A stretch of DNA of 64,000 nucleotides from positions 1-64,000 of the forward strand of contig CAJMNH010000006.1 in assembly GCA_905214725.1 (NCBI GenBank). The letters run 5' to 3'. The translations under genes and the position numbers were made by a program. Position 1 is the stretch's first letter; each line of letters starts with the position of its first letter. A model generated the notes under the pieces. It worked only from the letters and a program-made list of their open reading frames with translations, was not told the origin of the DNA and ran no database searches. The DNA is from an uncultured bacterium (GTDB lineage Bacteria > Bacteroidota > Bacteroidia > Bacteroidales > Rikenellaceae). Shown piece after piece: positions 43,190 through 51,448 of this stretch.

Positions 43190-44074
43190 TCAGAACTTGT
43201 GCATGGCGCGGATGAGGAACGAGATGTTTTTCGAAGTCTGCTCGACGAAGGGCGGTTCGATGCCCATGTGGGTTGTCATGGCCGTCCATGCGTTGTCGCC
43301 TTCGGTCGAGGAGAAGTAGTACATCAGCCGATCCATTTTCACGCCGCCGTACTCCTTCAACTGCTCGTTGAACCGTTCGCGGGCTTTACGGTCGAACTTC
43401 ACGCGGCCGTTGTTGTAGAGGTGGCCGACGCACAGAATTTCGTTGATCGCGGGCAGGTACCACCCTTCGCCCAAATTGTGGCACCATTTGAATGCGGGAT
43501 AATCTTCCCAGCGGACTTTGCCCTCTTCGGCCATACGGGCGAAGGCGGCCTGATTGACCGCTCCGTCATGCTGGTCGTCGAGTCCCAGCCGGACGGCATC
43601 GCTCTTCTTGATCTCGCTCCAACGCAGATTCGCCTGCGCGATCGACATCACGATTCCGTGGCCCTCGGCATCGATCTCGATGACGATGCCCCGCACGCCG
43701 TTCTCGTCGAAATAATCGCCGGGCTGGTAACGGCCGGCCAGTGCCGACGGCCTCGGCCGTTTCGGCTGTACCTGTGCGGCGGGCCGCTGCGCCTCGGCGG
43801 CCAGACGGTCGTAATCTTCCTGCGAAAAGATGTCGGTCGAGCCGTCCTCGAATTGGATGTAGACAACGTTTGCGACCGATACCAGATAGGTCGGGCCGTC
43901 GAGATGCGTGGCTTTCTTGTATTTGATGTCCTTTTCGCCGATTTCGAGCACTTTGGCTTCGATTCTCGATCCGTCTTTCTTGACGATCAGTTCCTGCGCT
44001 TCTGCGCTCCACGCGCAGCACGACAATAGAAACAGCAGGGAGATAAGTCCTTTTTTCATAGGGTTTGCGTTCAT
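43190..44074 (-). CDS. Secreted protein with DUF1566-like C-terminal domain
   Basis: A 294-residue protein with a Sec signal peptide (LISLLFLLSCCAWSAEAQ). A short N-terminal beta domain (about 25-75) begins LIVKKDGSRIEAKVLEIGEKDIKY, a pattern common to small Bacteroidetes periplasmic proteins. The C-terminal half, from WYLPAINEILCVG to FSSTEGDNAWTAM, resembles the DUF1566/FISUMP fold. A second ATG 15 bases downstream (44059) gives the same signal peptide and may be the true start. Function unknown. It points against its neighbours and shares a divergent promoter region with ftsY. Confidence 0.7.
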   Translation of the reverse strand: MNANPMKKGLISLLFLLSCCAWSAEAQELIVKKDGSRIEAKVLEIGEKDIKYKKATHLDGPTYLVSVANVVYIQFEDGSTDIFSQEDYDRLAAEAQRPAAQVQPKRPRPSALAGRYQPGDYFDENGVRGIVIEIDAEGHGIVMSIAQANLRWSEIKKSDAVRLGLDDQHDGAVNQAAFARMAEEGKVRWEDYPAFKWCHNLGEGWYLPAINEILCVGHLYNNGRVKFDRKARERFNEQLKEYGGVKMDRLMYYFSSTEGDNAWTAMTTHMGIEPPFVEQTSKNISFLIRAMHKF

Positions 44075-44141
44075 TATTCAATGGCTGGTTTTCCCGCGCG
44101 GCAGCGCCTTCGCGGATCGAAAACCGTGATGATAGTTTTTA

Positions 44142-44149
44142 CAAATATA
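44142..44149 (-). promoter_or_regulatory. -7 box of the minus-strand gene at 43190
   Basis: TATATTTG on the minus strand, 67 bases before the ATG at 44074. Confidence 0.55.
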
Positions 44150-44170
44150 ACTATTTTTATGAATAGTTAT
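44147..44170. promoter_or_regulatory. Operator-like palindrome between divergent promoters
   Basis: ATAACTATT and its exact complement AATAGTTAT flank a 6-base spacer. The palindrome fills the space between the two opposed -7 boxes at 44142 and 44171. Confidence 0.6.
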
Positions 44171-44178
44171 TATCTTTG
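44171..44178 (+). promoter_or_regulatory. -7 box of ftsY
   Basis: TATCTTTG, about 102 bases before the ftsY ATG. Confidence 0.6.
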
Positions 44179-44280
44179 CGGAAGAATAAATCTCGGCTTA
44201 GACAGGCTGGCCCTGCAATTCGAATGCGTTCGTTTGCGCGCGGCCCTTGCCGTCTTCGCCCCGCTAAAACCGATTTTGTT

Positions 44281-45324
44281 ATGGGATTTTTGGATCTGTT
44301 CAAAAAGAAACAGGATAAACCGGCCGCGACACCCGCCGAAACCGATTCCGCTGCGGCGTCCGTGCCGGAAGCGGAGGCGCAGCCCGAACGGCAGCGCGAG
44401 GAGCTGAACGCCGGATTGGAACGCACCAAAACGGGCCTTTTCTCGAAGTTGGCGCGCGCCGTGGCGGGCCGCTCGACGGTCGACGCGGAGGTGTTGGACG
44501 ATCTGGAAGAGGTGCTTATCACCTCCGACGTGGGGGTCGAGACGACCGTCAAGATCATCCGCCGCATCGAGGAGCGCGTTGCGCGCGACAAATATATGAA
44601 CGCCGCGGAATTGCGCGGCATCCTGCGCGAGGAGATCACCGCACTGATGGAACAGTCGCACGCTTCGACGAAGGATTTCGGATTGGAACTGCCCGCAGGC
44701 GTGCCGTACGTGCTGATGGTCGTGGGGGTCAACGGTGCGGGCAAGACGACCACCATCGGCAAGCTGGCGGCCAAGCTGACCGCCGCGGGCCGCAAGGTCT
44801 ATATCGGCGCGGCCGACACGTTCCGCGCCGCCGCCATCGACCAGCTGGCCGTATGGGCCGAACGGGCGGGTGCGACGATGATCCGTCAGGAGATGGGTTC
44901 CGATCCTGCGTCGGTGGCCTACGATACGCTCCGTTCGGCGGTGACGAACGGGGCCGATGTCGTGTTGATCGACACGGCGGGACGTCTGCACAATAAGGTG
45001 GGGCTGATGAACGAATTGACCAAAATCCGCAACGTGATGTCGAAGGTGATCCCCGGCGCGCCGCACGAGGTGATGCTCGTGTTGGACGGCTCGACCGGCC
45101 AGAACGCCTTCGAGCAGGCGAAACAGTTCACGCAGGCTACGCAGGTGACGTCGCTCACGATCACCAAGCTCGACGGCACGGCCAAGGGCGGCGTGGTGAT
45201 CGGCATCAGCGACCAGTTCCACATTCCGGTGCGTTACATCGGCGTGGGCGAGCGGATCGACCAGCTGCAGCTTTTCGACCGTCACGAGTTCGTCGGCGCT
45301 CTCTTCGGCGACGAGACGAAATAA
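44281..45324 (+). CDS. ftsY: Signal recognition particle receptor FtsY
   Basis: A 347-residue SRP GTPase that receives ribosome-nascent-chain complexes at the membrane. After a short acidic N-terminal segment comes the NG domain with the P loop GVNGAGKTTTIGKLA, the DTFRAAA motif, DTAGRLHNK and TKLDGTAKGG. The first residues MGFLDLFKK form an amphipathic membrane-targeting helix. The frame extends upstream through the leader, but the family starts at MGFLDLF. Confidence 0.97.
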   Translation: MGFLDLFKKKQDKPAATPAETDSAAASVPEAEAQPERQREELNAGLERTKTGLFSKLARAVAGRSTVDAEVLDDLEEVLITSDVGVETTVKIIRRIEERVARDKYMNAAELRGILREEITALMEQSHASTKDFGLELPAGVPYVLMVVGVNGAGKTTTIGKLAAKLTAAGRKVYIGAADTFRAAAIDQLAVWAERAGATMIRQEMGSDPASVAYDTLRSAVTNGADVVLIDTAGRLHNKVGLMNELTKIRNVMSKVIPGAPHEVMLVLDGSTGQNAFEQAKQFTQATQVTSLTITKLDGTAKGGVVIGISDQFHIPVRYIGVGERIDQLQLFDRHEFVGALFGDETK

Positions 45325-45372
45325 GGGCGGCCGTCTTGTTTGTTACGGAGAAATAACCAACCCTCGATAAGT

Positions 45373-46185
45373 ATGAAACGATCGTTTGTTGCAGGCGCGA
45401 CGCTGACGGCGGCCTGTTTGTCACTCTTTGTCGCGGCCCGTCCCTGTATCTGCGGCCCGTTGTGCAGGGAGATGCAGGCGGCCGACTCGCTGGTGCAGGA
45501 ACCGGCGGAGCCCGTGGACTCCGTCTGGTCGGAGGCGACGGCCGACGGCGCTCTGAATTTCTCTGTTTTCGGACGTTATGCCCGCGATGACGCACATTTC
45601 GACCGGTTGAAAGAGCGTTTCGAAGCGGCCGATTCGACGCTTCTGTTTTCCGATCGAATGACGCTTTACTATGGAATGGCCTATCGCGACGAATACGAAG
45701 GCGGATACAGTATCGACAACGGCATAGCCAAGCTGATCGACTCGCTTCCGGCCGAAGCCTATGCCTGTTGTCTGGAAAGACTTCGCACAACGCCCTCTTC
45801 CGCGCGGTTGTTGCATTACGCGCTTATTGCGGGCCGGCTTTGCGACCGTCCGGCTGCCGAACTGGACCGGCTGAGCTGGCGGTTTTGGAAGACGCTGGCG
45901 TTGATTTACAGCATGGGGGAGGGGACGGAAAAGGATCCGTTTGTCGTCACCTCCGTATCCGACGAGTACGAATTGATGCATTCATGGCTCGAAGTGGAAC
46001 GGGTCACGGGGCAGCAGTTGATCGACAACGATGGAGTTTCCTGCGACCGGATGGCGATCGATCCGGTCGACAACGAATATTTTCGGGGTTCGGAGGTGTG
46101 GTTCGATGTTTCGTTTTGCCTCCCGATGTTCTCCGATCCGCGCCATTGGGCGAAAAAATTAGCTGCGGCAGATGAAGAAGATTAA
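45373..46185 (+). CDS. Secreted DUF4919-like protein
   Basis: A 270-residue protein with a signal peptide (about 1-22) and an exposed Cys-rich start (ARPCICGPLC). The block FDRLKERFEAADSTLLFSDRMTLYYGMAYRDEY is like DUF4919 of Bacteroidetes, and the C-terminal part has a VTSVSDEYELMHSW segment. Start at 45373 because the signal peptide begins there. Its end overlaps rimO by 14 bases. The role is unknown; it sits between ftsY and rimO. Confidence 0.7.
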   Translation: MKRSFVAGATLTAACLSLFVAARPCICGPLCREMQAADSLVQEPAEPVDSVWSEATADGALNFSVFGRYARDDAHFDRLKERFEAADSTLLFSDRMTLYYGMAYRDEYEGGYSIDNGIAKLIDSLPAEAYACCLERLRTTPSSARLLHYALIAGRLCDRPAAELDRLSWRFWKTLALIYSMGEGTEKDPFVVTSVSDEYELMHSWLEVERVTGQQLIDNDGVSCDRMAIDPVDNEYFRGSEVWFDVSFCLPMFSDPRHWAKKLAAADEED

Positions 46186-47479
46186 CGTCATAACGCTCGG
46201 CTGTTCGAAAAATACGGTCGATTCGGAGCATTTGATGGCGCAGCTGGCTGCTGCGGGGTATGCCGTAGCGGCCGACAGCGACCGCACGGACGCCCGCGTG
46301 GTGGTCATCAATACCTGCGGATTTATCGGCGACGCCAAGCAGGAGTCGATCGACATGATCCTGCGCGCGGCGGCGGCCAAGCAGGCCGGCCGGATCGAAC
46401 GGCTGTTCGTCATCGGTTGCCTTGCCGAACGCTATGCCGACGAACTGCGGGCCGAACTGCCCGAGGTGGACGAGTTCTTCGGTGTGAAGGACTGGGAGGG
46501 GATCGTTCGGGCGTTGGGCGGCCGGTGGCGGCGCGAGTTGGAGACCGAGCGGCTGCTCACCACGCCGAAACACTATGCGTATCTCAAAATCGGCGAGGGG
46601 TGCGACTGGAAATGCGGTTATTGCGCCATTCCGTTGATTCGGGGGCCGCACGTCTCGGTGCCGATGGAACGGCTGCTCGACGAGGCGCGGCGGCTGGCCG
46701 CCGCCGGCGTGCGCGAACTGATGATCATCGCGCAGGATACGACCTATTACGGAGTGGATCTCTACGGCCGGCGACGGCTGGCGGAGTTGCTCACGGAGTT
46801 GTGCCGCATCGACGGCGTCGAGTGGATTCGCCTGCACTACGCCTATCCGACCGCTTTCCCCGACGACGTGATCGACGTGATGGCCCGCGAGCAGAAAATC
46901 TGCAAATATCTCGATATTCCCTTCCAGCATATCTCCGACGCGCAGCTCAAAGCGATGAAGCGCCGCCATACGAAGGCCGACGCCTACCAGCTCGTCGAGC
47001 GGCTGCGGGCGGCCGTTCCCGACATTGCGCTGCGTACGACCCTGCTCACGGGGTATCCGGGCGAGACGGAGGCCGATTTCGAGGAGTTGCTGCAATTCGT
47101 CCGCGACGTGCGTTTCGACCGGTTGGGGGTCTTCGCCTACTCCGAGGAGGAGGGAACCTATTCGGCGCTGCATCTGACGGACGACGTGCCCGACGCCGTG
47201 AAGCAGCGGCGTGTGGAGCGGATCATGGAGTTGCAGAAAGGCATTTCGCTCGAAAACAACCGCCGCCGCGTGGGACGTACCGAGCGCGTCATCGTCGATT
47301 CGCGGCAGGGGGACTACTACGTCTGCCGCACGCAGTACGACTCGCCCGAGGTGGACGAAGAGCTGCTGATTCCGGCGTCCGGCCGACGTCTTTGGCGCGG
47401 CTGTTTCTACGAGGCGCGTATCACGGCGGCCGAGGAGTACGACCTTTACGGCGAGCTGCTCCTCCCCGAAAAGAGATAA
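46172..47479 (+). CDS. rimO: Ribosomal protein S12 methylthiotransferase RimO
   Basis: A 435-residue radical SAM enzyme that adds a methylthio group to the conserved Asp of ribosomal protein S12. The N-terminal cluster domain has Cys in LGCSKN, NTCGF and IGCLAERY; the radical SAM triad is GCDWKCGYCAIP; a TRAM-like domain closes the protein. The length is normal. Confidence 0.95.
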   Translation: MKKINVITLGCSKNTVDSEHLMAQLAAAGYAVAADSDRTDARVVVINTCGFIGDAKQESIDMILRAAAAKQAGRIERLFVIGCLAERYADELRAELPEVDEFFGVKDWEGIVRALGGRWRRELETERLLTTPKHYAYLKIGEGCDWKCGYCAIPLIRGPHVSVPMERLLDEARRLAAAGVRELMIIAQDTTYYGVDLYGRRRLAELLTELCRIDGVEWIRLHYAYPTAFPDDVIDVMAREQKICKYLDIPFQHISDAQLKAMKRRHTKADAYQLVERLRAAVPDIALRTTLLTGYPGETEADFEELLQFVRDVRFDRLGVFAYSEEEGTYSALHLTDDVPDAVKQRRVERIMELQKGISLENNRRRVGRTERVIVDSRQGDYYVCRTQYDSPEVDEELLIPASGRRLWRGCFYEARITAAEEYDLYGELLLPEKR

Positions 47480-47572
47480 CGGAGAGGGTTTTCCGAAGCG
47501 GATCGGATGCTCGACAGGGGTGTCGGCGGAAAAATATCTTCGGCCCTTCTTTCGTTTTTCGGTAAATTTTTT

Positions 47573-47580
47573 TACCTTTG
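47573..47580 (+). promoter_or_regulatory. -7 box of the coiled-coil/zapA operon
   Basis: TACCTTTG, 29 bases before the ATG at 47610. Confidence 0.6.
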
Positions 47581-47609
47581 GGATGTTAATGTTGTAATTC
47601 CGATCGTTC

Positions 47610-47906
47610 ATGACGACTCGAGAGATCATAGCGACCATTGCGGCGCAGGTTCGGCGGCTGATGGCGGAGCACGCCAAGCAGCGCGAATTGTGCGACCGGC
47701 TGAAAACCGAAGGCGATGCCTTGCGCAAGGAGAACAGGGCGTTGCAGGAGCGGGTGCGTTTGCTGGAAGAGGAGTTGTCGCGCGCACGACTTGCCGAAGG
47801 GCTTGCGGGCGGCGGTCGGAATCGGGAGCAGGCGCGCGCACGCGTCAACCGTTTAGTGCGGGAGGTAGACAAGTGCATCGCATTGCTGAACCGGCAGCAG
47901 GAGTAA
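47610..47906 (+). CDS. Coiled-coil protein next to ZapA
   Basis: A 98-residue protein that is almost all predicted coiled coil (LKTEGDALRKENRALQERVR through VRLLEEELSRAR), with an Arg/Glu-rich composition and no membrane segment. Size and context resemble ZapB-like division factors, but I see no family signature. It lies 14 bases before zapA in one operon, so a shared role at the Z ring is likely. Confidence 0.75.
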   Translation: MTTREIIATIAAQVRRLMAEHAKQRELCDRLKTEGDALRKENRALQERVRLLEEELSRARLAEGLAGGGRNREQARARVNRLVREVDKCIALLNRQQE

Positions 47907-47920
47907 CGAAACCGTAAGGG

Positions 47921-48217
47921 ATGGCTAAGCAGAACATAACGCTAAAAATCATCGGGAAACCTTACTCACTGGCTATCGACAGCGAGAAGGAGGAGTTGTA
48001 CCGCCTTGCCGAACGGGAGATTAACGCATACGTGACGCGCATCGAGCAGGCTCATTTCAAAGGCTTCTCGAAGGAAGATTGTCTGGCGATGGCCGCTTTC
48101 CAGATTGCGGTGGCCAAGCTTGCGCTGGCGCAGAGCCGCGAGGTGGGCGACGAAGATGTGAAAACGCTCTCTGCGTTGGGAGATGAAGTGGAGCGTTATT
48201 TTGATTCGTTGCGCTGA
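47921..48217 (+). CDS. zapA: Cell division protein ZapA
   Basis: A 98-residue protein starting QNITLKIIGKPYSLAIDSEKEELYR, the standard ZapA head domain, followed by a helical tail. It bundles FtsZ filaments. As in E. coli, a 6S RNA gene follows it, and rny comes next. Confidence 0.9.
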   Translation: MAKQNITLKIIGKPYSLAIDSEKEELYRLAEREINAYVTRIEQAHFKGFSKEDCLAMAAFQIAVAKLALAQSREVGDEDVKTLSALGDEVERYFDSLR

Positions 48218-48394
48218 CGGATTCAGGCACGAAGGTTGGTGTAACGACAGGCAGGTGTCGGGAATTTTCCGATACGTCGGCGGAAAAGAGAAAGAGCGCT
48301 CCGGCGCAGGCAATAATCGGTGTTTTCGGGCCGTTCTTTCAATGAAGCCTTTTTACGGTGAATTACGTTCTTTAACATACACAGAAATAATCTA

Positions 48395-48596
48395 CCCGCA
48401 TAGATTCCTTCTAAGCTTTGCGAAACTGAACACTTATTACATTGGGGTCAACTTACGCGAATGTCTCAAAATCAGGCCTTAACCCTTCGGGGTGCATCCT
48501 TCGGGGTGCCGTTGGAAGATTGCGAACCCGAAGCCCCCACACTTGACTTATCAGCAGATTCGTCAAACGAGAGCAAGGAATCCTATGCGGTTTTTT
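48395..48596 (+). ncRNA. ssrS: 6S RNA (Bacteroidetes type)
   Basis: A gene of about 200 nt. The 5' arm CCGCATAGATTCCTT pairs with the 3' arm AAGGAATCCTATGCGG apart from one bulge, closing a long hairpin with mostly unpaired inner strands, as expected for the open-promoter mimic of 6S RNA. The distal end holds two small C(UUCG)G tetraloop hairpins at 48482-48493 and 48494-48509. Six T follow the 3' arm and act as terminator. The zapA-6S-rny context also agrees with the position of ssrS next to zapA in other bacteria. The true 5' end may lie up to 15 bases earlier; the TACGTTCT word at 48364 is a weak promoter candidate. Sense strand chosen from the T run. Confidence 0.78.
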
Positions 48597-48644
48597 ATGC
48601 GACCTATTAATTAACAAACATATTAACTAACACAACTCGAAACC

Positions 48645-50192
48645 ATGATTACCATTGTATTATCGAGCGTCGTTTCGGCCGTTGTGTGCGTCGGTATCTA
48701 TGTTCTGGTGACCCGGTTTATCACCAAGAATACCATCCGCGCACAGCGTGAAGCCGCCCTCAAGGAGGCGGAAGCCGAAGGCGAAATGATAAAGAAGGAG
48801 AAGATTCTCCAAGCAAAGGAGAAATTCATTCAACTCAAAAGCGACTACGACCGTCAGGTCAACGAACGCAATCAGCGGATCGTACAGAGCGAGCAGCGCG
48901 CCAAGCAGATCGAGGCCAATCTCCAGAACCAGCAGCGCGAACTGGAGAACCGCCTGCGTGAGAACGAACGGCTGAAAGAGCAGATGGAGGCCCAGCGCCT
49001 GTTGCTCGAACATCGGACCGAGGAGATCGACCGCCTGATGAAGGAGCAGAACGCGCGTCTGGAACAGATTTCGGGCATGAGTTCGGAGGATGCCAAGAAC
49101 ATCCTGATCGAGAATATGAAGGCTGAGGCCAAAACCGAAGCGGCGTCCTATATCAATGAGATGATCGAGGAGGCGAAACTTACCGCCACGAAGGAGGCCA
49201 AACGCATCATCGTCACCTCCATTCAGCGCGTAGCGACCGAGACGGCCATCGAGAATGCCGTGACGGTCTTCAATATCGAGAGCGACGAGGTCAAGGGACG
49301 TATTATCGGTCGTGAAGGCCGCAACATTCGCGCGCTGGAAGCGGCTACCGGTATCGAAATCATCGTCGACGATACGCCCGAGGCGATCATTCTGAGCGGC
49401 TTCGATCCCGTTCGCCGCGAGATCGCCCGTCTGGCGCTGCATCAGCTCGTCACCGACGGCCGTATCCACCCCGCCCGTATCGAGGAGGTAGTCTCCAAAG
49501 TGCAGAAGCAGATCGAGGAGGAGATCGTCGAGGTCGGCAAACGCACGGCCATCGATCTGGGAATCCATGGTTTGCATCCCGAACTGATCCGTCTGATCGG
49601 TAAGATGAAATATCGTTCCTCTTATGGCCAGAACCTGTTGCAGCACGCCCGTGAAACGGCCAATCTGGCCGGCATCATGGCCTCCGAACTGGGTCTGAAT
49701 CCCAAGATCGCCCGCCGTGCCGGACTGCTGCACGACATCGGCAAGGTGCCCGACGATGAACCCGAATTGCCACATGCAATCATCGGTATGAAGCTCGCCG
49801 AAAAATACAAGGAGAAGCCCGACGTCTGCAACGCCATCGGCGCGCACCACGATGAGGTGGAGATGACATCGATCATCGCCCCGATCATTCAGGTGTGCGA
49901 CGCAATTTCGGGCGCCCGTCCCGGCGCCCGCCGCGAGGTGGTCGAGTCTTATATCAAGCGCCTCAAGGAGATGGAGGAGATCGCCCTCTCGTACCCGGGC
50001 GTACAGAAGACCTACGCCATTCAGGCGGGCCGCGAACTGCGCGTGATCGTCGGCGCCGAGCAACTCTCCGATCAGGAGTCCGAAGGGCTGTCGCGCGATA
50101 TCGCCAAGAAAATTCAGGATGAAATGACCTATCCGGGTCAGGTGAAGATCACCGTCATCCGCGAGACGCGGGCGGTTGCTTACGCAAAATAA
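48645..50192 (+). CDS. rny: Ribonuclease Y
   Basis: A 515-residue endoribonuclease anchored by one N-terminal helix (VLSSVVSAVVCVGIYVLV). A long coiled coil (about 30-180) follows, then a KH domain (ESDEVKGRIIGREGRNIRALE) and an HD domain with GLLHDIGK. It starts mRNA decay and may form a degradosome at the membrane. It follows the 6S RNA gene by 48 bases. Length and order match the family. Confidence 0.97.
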   Translation: MITIVLSSVVSAVVCVGIYVLVTRFITKNTIRAQREAALKEAEAEGEMIKKEKILQAKEKFIQLKSDYDRQVNERNQRIVQSEQRAKQIEANLQNQQRELENRLRENERLKEQMEAQRLLLEHRTEEIDRLMKEQNARLEQISGMSSEDAKNILIENMKAEAKTEAASYINEMIEEAKLTATKEAKRIIVTSIQRVATETAIENAVTVFNIESDEVKGRIIGREGRNIRALEAATGIEIIVDDTPEAIILSGFDPVRREIARLALHQLVTDGRIHPARIEEVVSKVQKQIEEEIVEVGKRTAIDLGIHGLHPELIRLIGKMKYRSSYGQNLLQHARETANLAGIMASELGLNPKIARRAGLLHDIGKVPDDEPELPHAIIGMKLAEKYKEKPDVCNAIGAHHDEVEMTSIIAPIIQVCDAISGARPGARREVVESYIKRLKEMEEIALSYPGVQKTYAIQAGRELRVIVGAEQLSDQESEGLSRDIAKKIQDEMTYPGQVKITVIRETRAVAYAK

Positions 50193-50227
50193 CGCCGGTT
50201 CGGCGGACAGGCCGTCAGGCCGTATCG

Positions 50228-50258
50228 AAAAAGCCCTTCTTTCATAGAGGGGCTTTTC
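50228..50258 (+). terminator. Terminator of rny
   Basis: AAAAGCCC pairs with GGGCTTTT just past rny. Confidence 0.7.
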
Positions 50259-50294
50259 GTATGTTCTCAACCGGTTCTGAAAAGGAGTGGCCGT

Positions 50295-50828
50295 TTATCG
50301 TTTTTGCAAGGGTTTGTTTTTCTCGAGAGCGGCCAACACATTCCGGCGCACGGCATTCAGCGAGGGCGGAAGAGCGTCCGGCGCCATGATTTCGAGCAGT
50401 GCGCGGAATTCCTGCAACAGGTCGCCGTCCGTGCGGCACATCCCGTATCCGAGTTTCATACAGAACATGCGAACGCCGTGCGGTTGCGCGGGATCGGTCA
50501 TCGCGTCGAGACAGAAATCAAGAAAATCGACCCGCAACGGCTCCGGCTGCGGCTGTCGGTAGATCAGGCTCAGCAGCAATCGCCTGCGACCTGCGTGCGG
50601 ACAGCCGAGCGCCGCCGTGACGAGTTTGTCGTATCGGTCGTGAAGAACAGCCTCCCATGCAGGGGCGAGATGGCACAGCGTCCAAGCCGCCCGATAGGCG
50701 AGCCGTTCCTCTTCATCGGAAAGCAATTCGTAGAGTTCGCACACTTCCTCTGCCGATTGTACGCTCGCTGCGATCCTCCGAATGCCGGAAGGGTGTGCGA
50801 GCCGGATGAGTTCGTCCTTAAAATTCAT
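50295..50828 (-). CDS. HEAT-repeat-like protein of unknown function
   Basis: A 177-residue, mostly helical cytoplasmic protein. Paired helices such as RLAYRAAWTLCHLAPAWEAVLHD and RRLLLSLIYRQP look like HEAT or adenylosuccinate/DNA-alkylation-repair (AlkD) type repeats, but no catalytic residue can be named. It lies 12 bases behind the TIGR04076 gene in the same direction. Confidence 0.65.
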   Translation of the reverse strand: MNFKDELIRLAHPSGIRRIAASVQSAEEVCELYELLSDEEERLAYRAAWTLCHLAPAWEAVLHDRYDKLVTAALGCPHAGRRRLLLSLIYRQPQPEPLRVDFLDFCLDAMTDPAQPHGVRMFCMKLGYGMCRTDGDLLQEFRALLEIMAPDALPPSLNAVRRNVLAALEKNKPLQKR

Positions 50829-50840
50829 ATCCTCTTCCCG

Positions 50841-51179
50841 TTATACGATCGGTTCGTAACTGCGGCGAGATTCTTTGGTGGTACGCTCGATCTTCGTGAT
50901 AATCCGTTGCGAACGGTCGTTGCAAAAGCGGCTGGCGACGCTTCCTTTGGCAATCCGTCTGTCGTAACGGAAGATTTCCGCGCCGTGCGACCGTGCGAAG
51001 ACATATTGGTAGACCGCTTTCCGCACCTCGTTGCAAAAACCGTCGGGGCCGGCGTAATCGGCATGGAAGGCCTGCCCTCCGCGCATCATCGGGCAGCGGG
51101 TGAATCCGTGCGCGGCGTATGCTTTGGCCAGCTCTTCGTTGAGCATTGTTTTGAGGATGGTGATTTTGCAACGTTTCAT
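50841..51179 (-). CDS. TIGR04076-type small protein
   Basis: A 112-residue protein with KITILKTMLNEELAKAYA, TRCPMMRGGQAF and GFCNEVRKAVYQYVFARSHGAEIF. These fit the TIGR04076 family of small cytoplasmic proteins, which have conserved Cys in CPM, FC and FCND. The tail after IITKIE is longer than usual. Function unknown. Confidence 0.78.
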   Translation of the reverse strand: MKRCKITILKTMLNEELAKAYAAHGFTRCPMMRGGQAFHADYAGPDGFCNEVRKAVYQYVFARSHGAEIFRYDRRIAKGSVASRFCNDRSQRIITKIERTTKESRRSYEPIV

Positions 51180-51373
51180 TGCGTCGGAATTTCGGACGGG
51201 TGTAAAAATACGAAAAAGTATGATTCGGTTGTCGAAGCTGAGCTACAGGACGCTTGGTTTCGAGAAAAAATTTGCGGAAAGGAAAACTTCGGCCGGAACC
51301 TTTTCGAAAATCTACTTCGGATTGGCGCAAAAAGCCGGTTCGTCAGAAGGGACAAGTGGAATTGTTCCGCTCC

Positions 51374-51413
51374 GACAGATGAAGCCCCGCTGTCTGGCGG
51401 GGCTTTGTCTGTC
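51374..51413 (-). terminator. Terminator of the LruC-like lipoprotein gene
   Basis: GACAGA..AAGCCCCGC pairs with GCGGGGCTT..TCTGTC around a 6-base loop; two central positions do not pair. Confidence 0.65.
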
Positions 51414-51448
51414 GAATGACGGTTTTTGTATGGTTCTTTGCCGGATTT

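Noticed and set aside
44147..44170. Invertible promoter of the Bacteroides type
   Set aside because: Arms of 9 bases enclose only 6 bases and no invertase gene is nearby; an operator is the simpler reading.
48660..50270. Minus-strand open frame of 536 codons opposite rny
   Set aside because: Leu/Asp-rich shadow; rny on the plus strand has all family domains.
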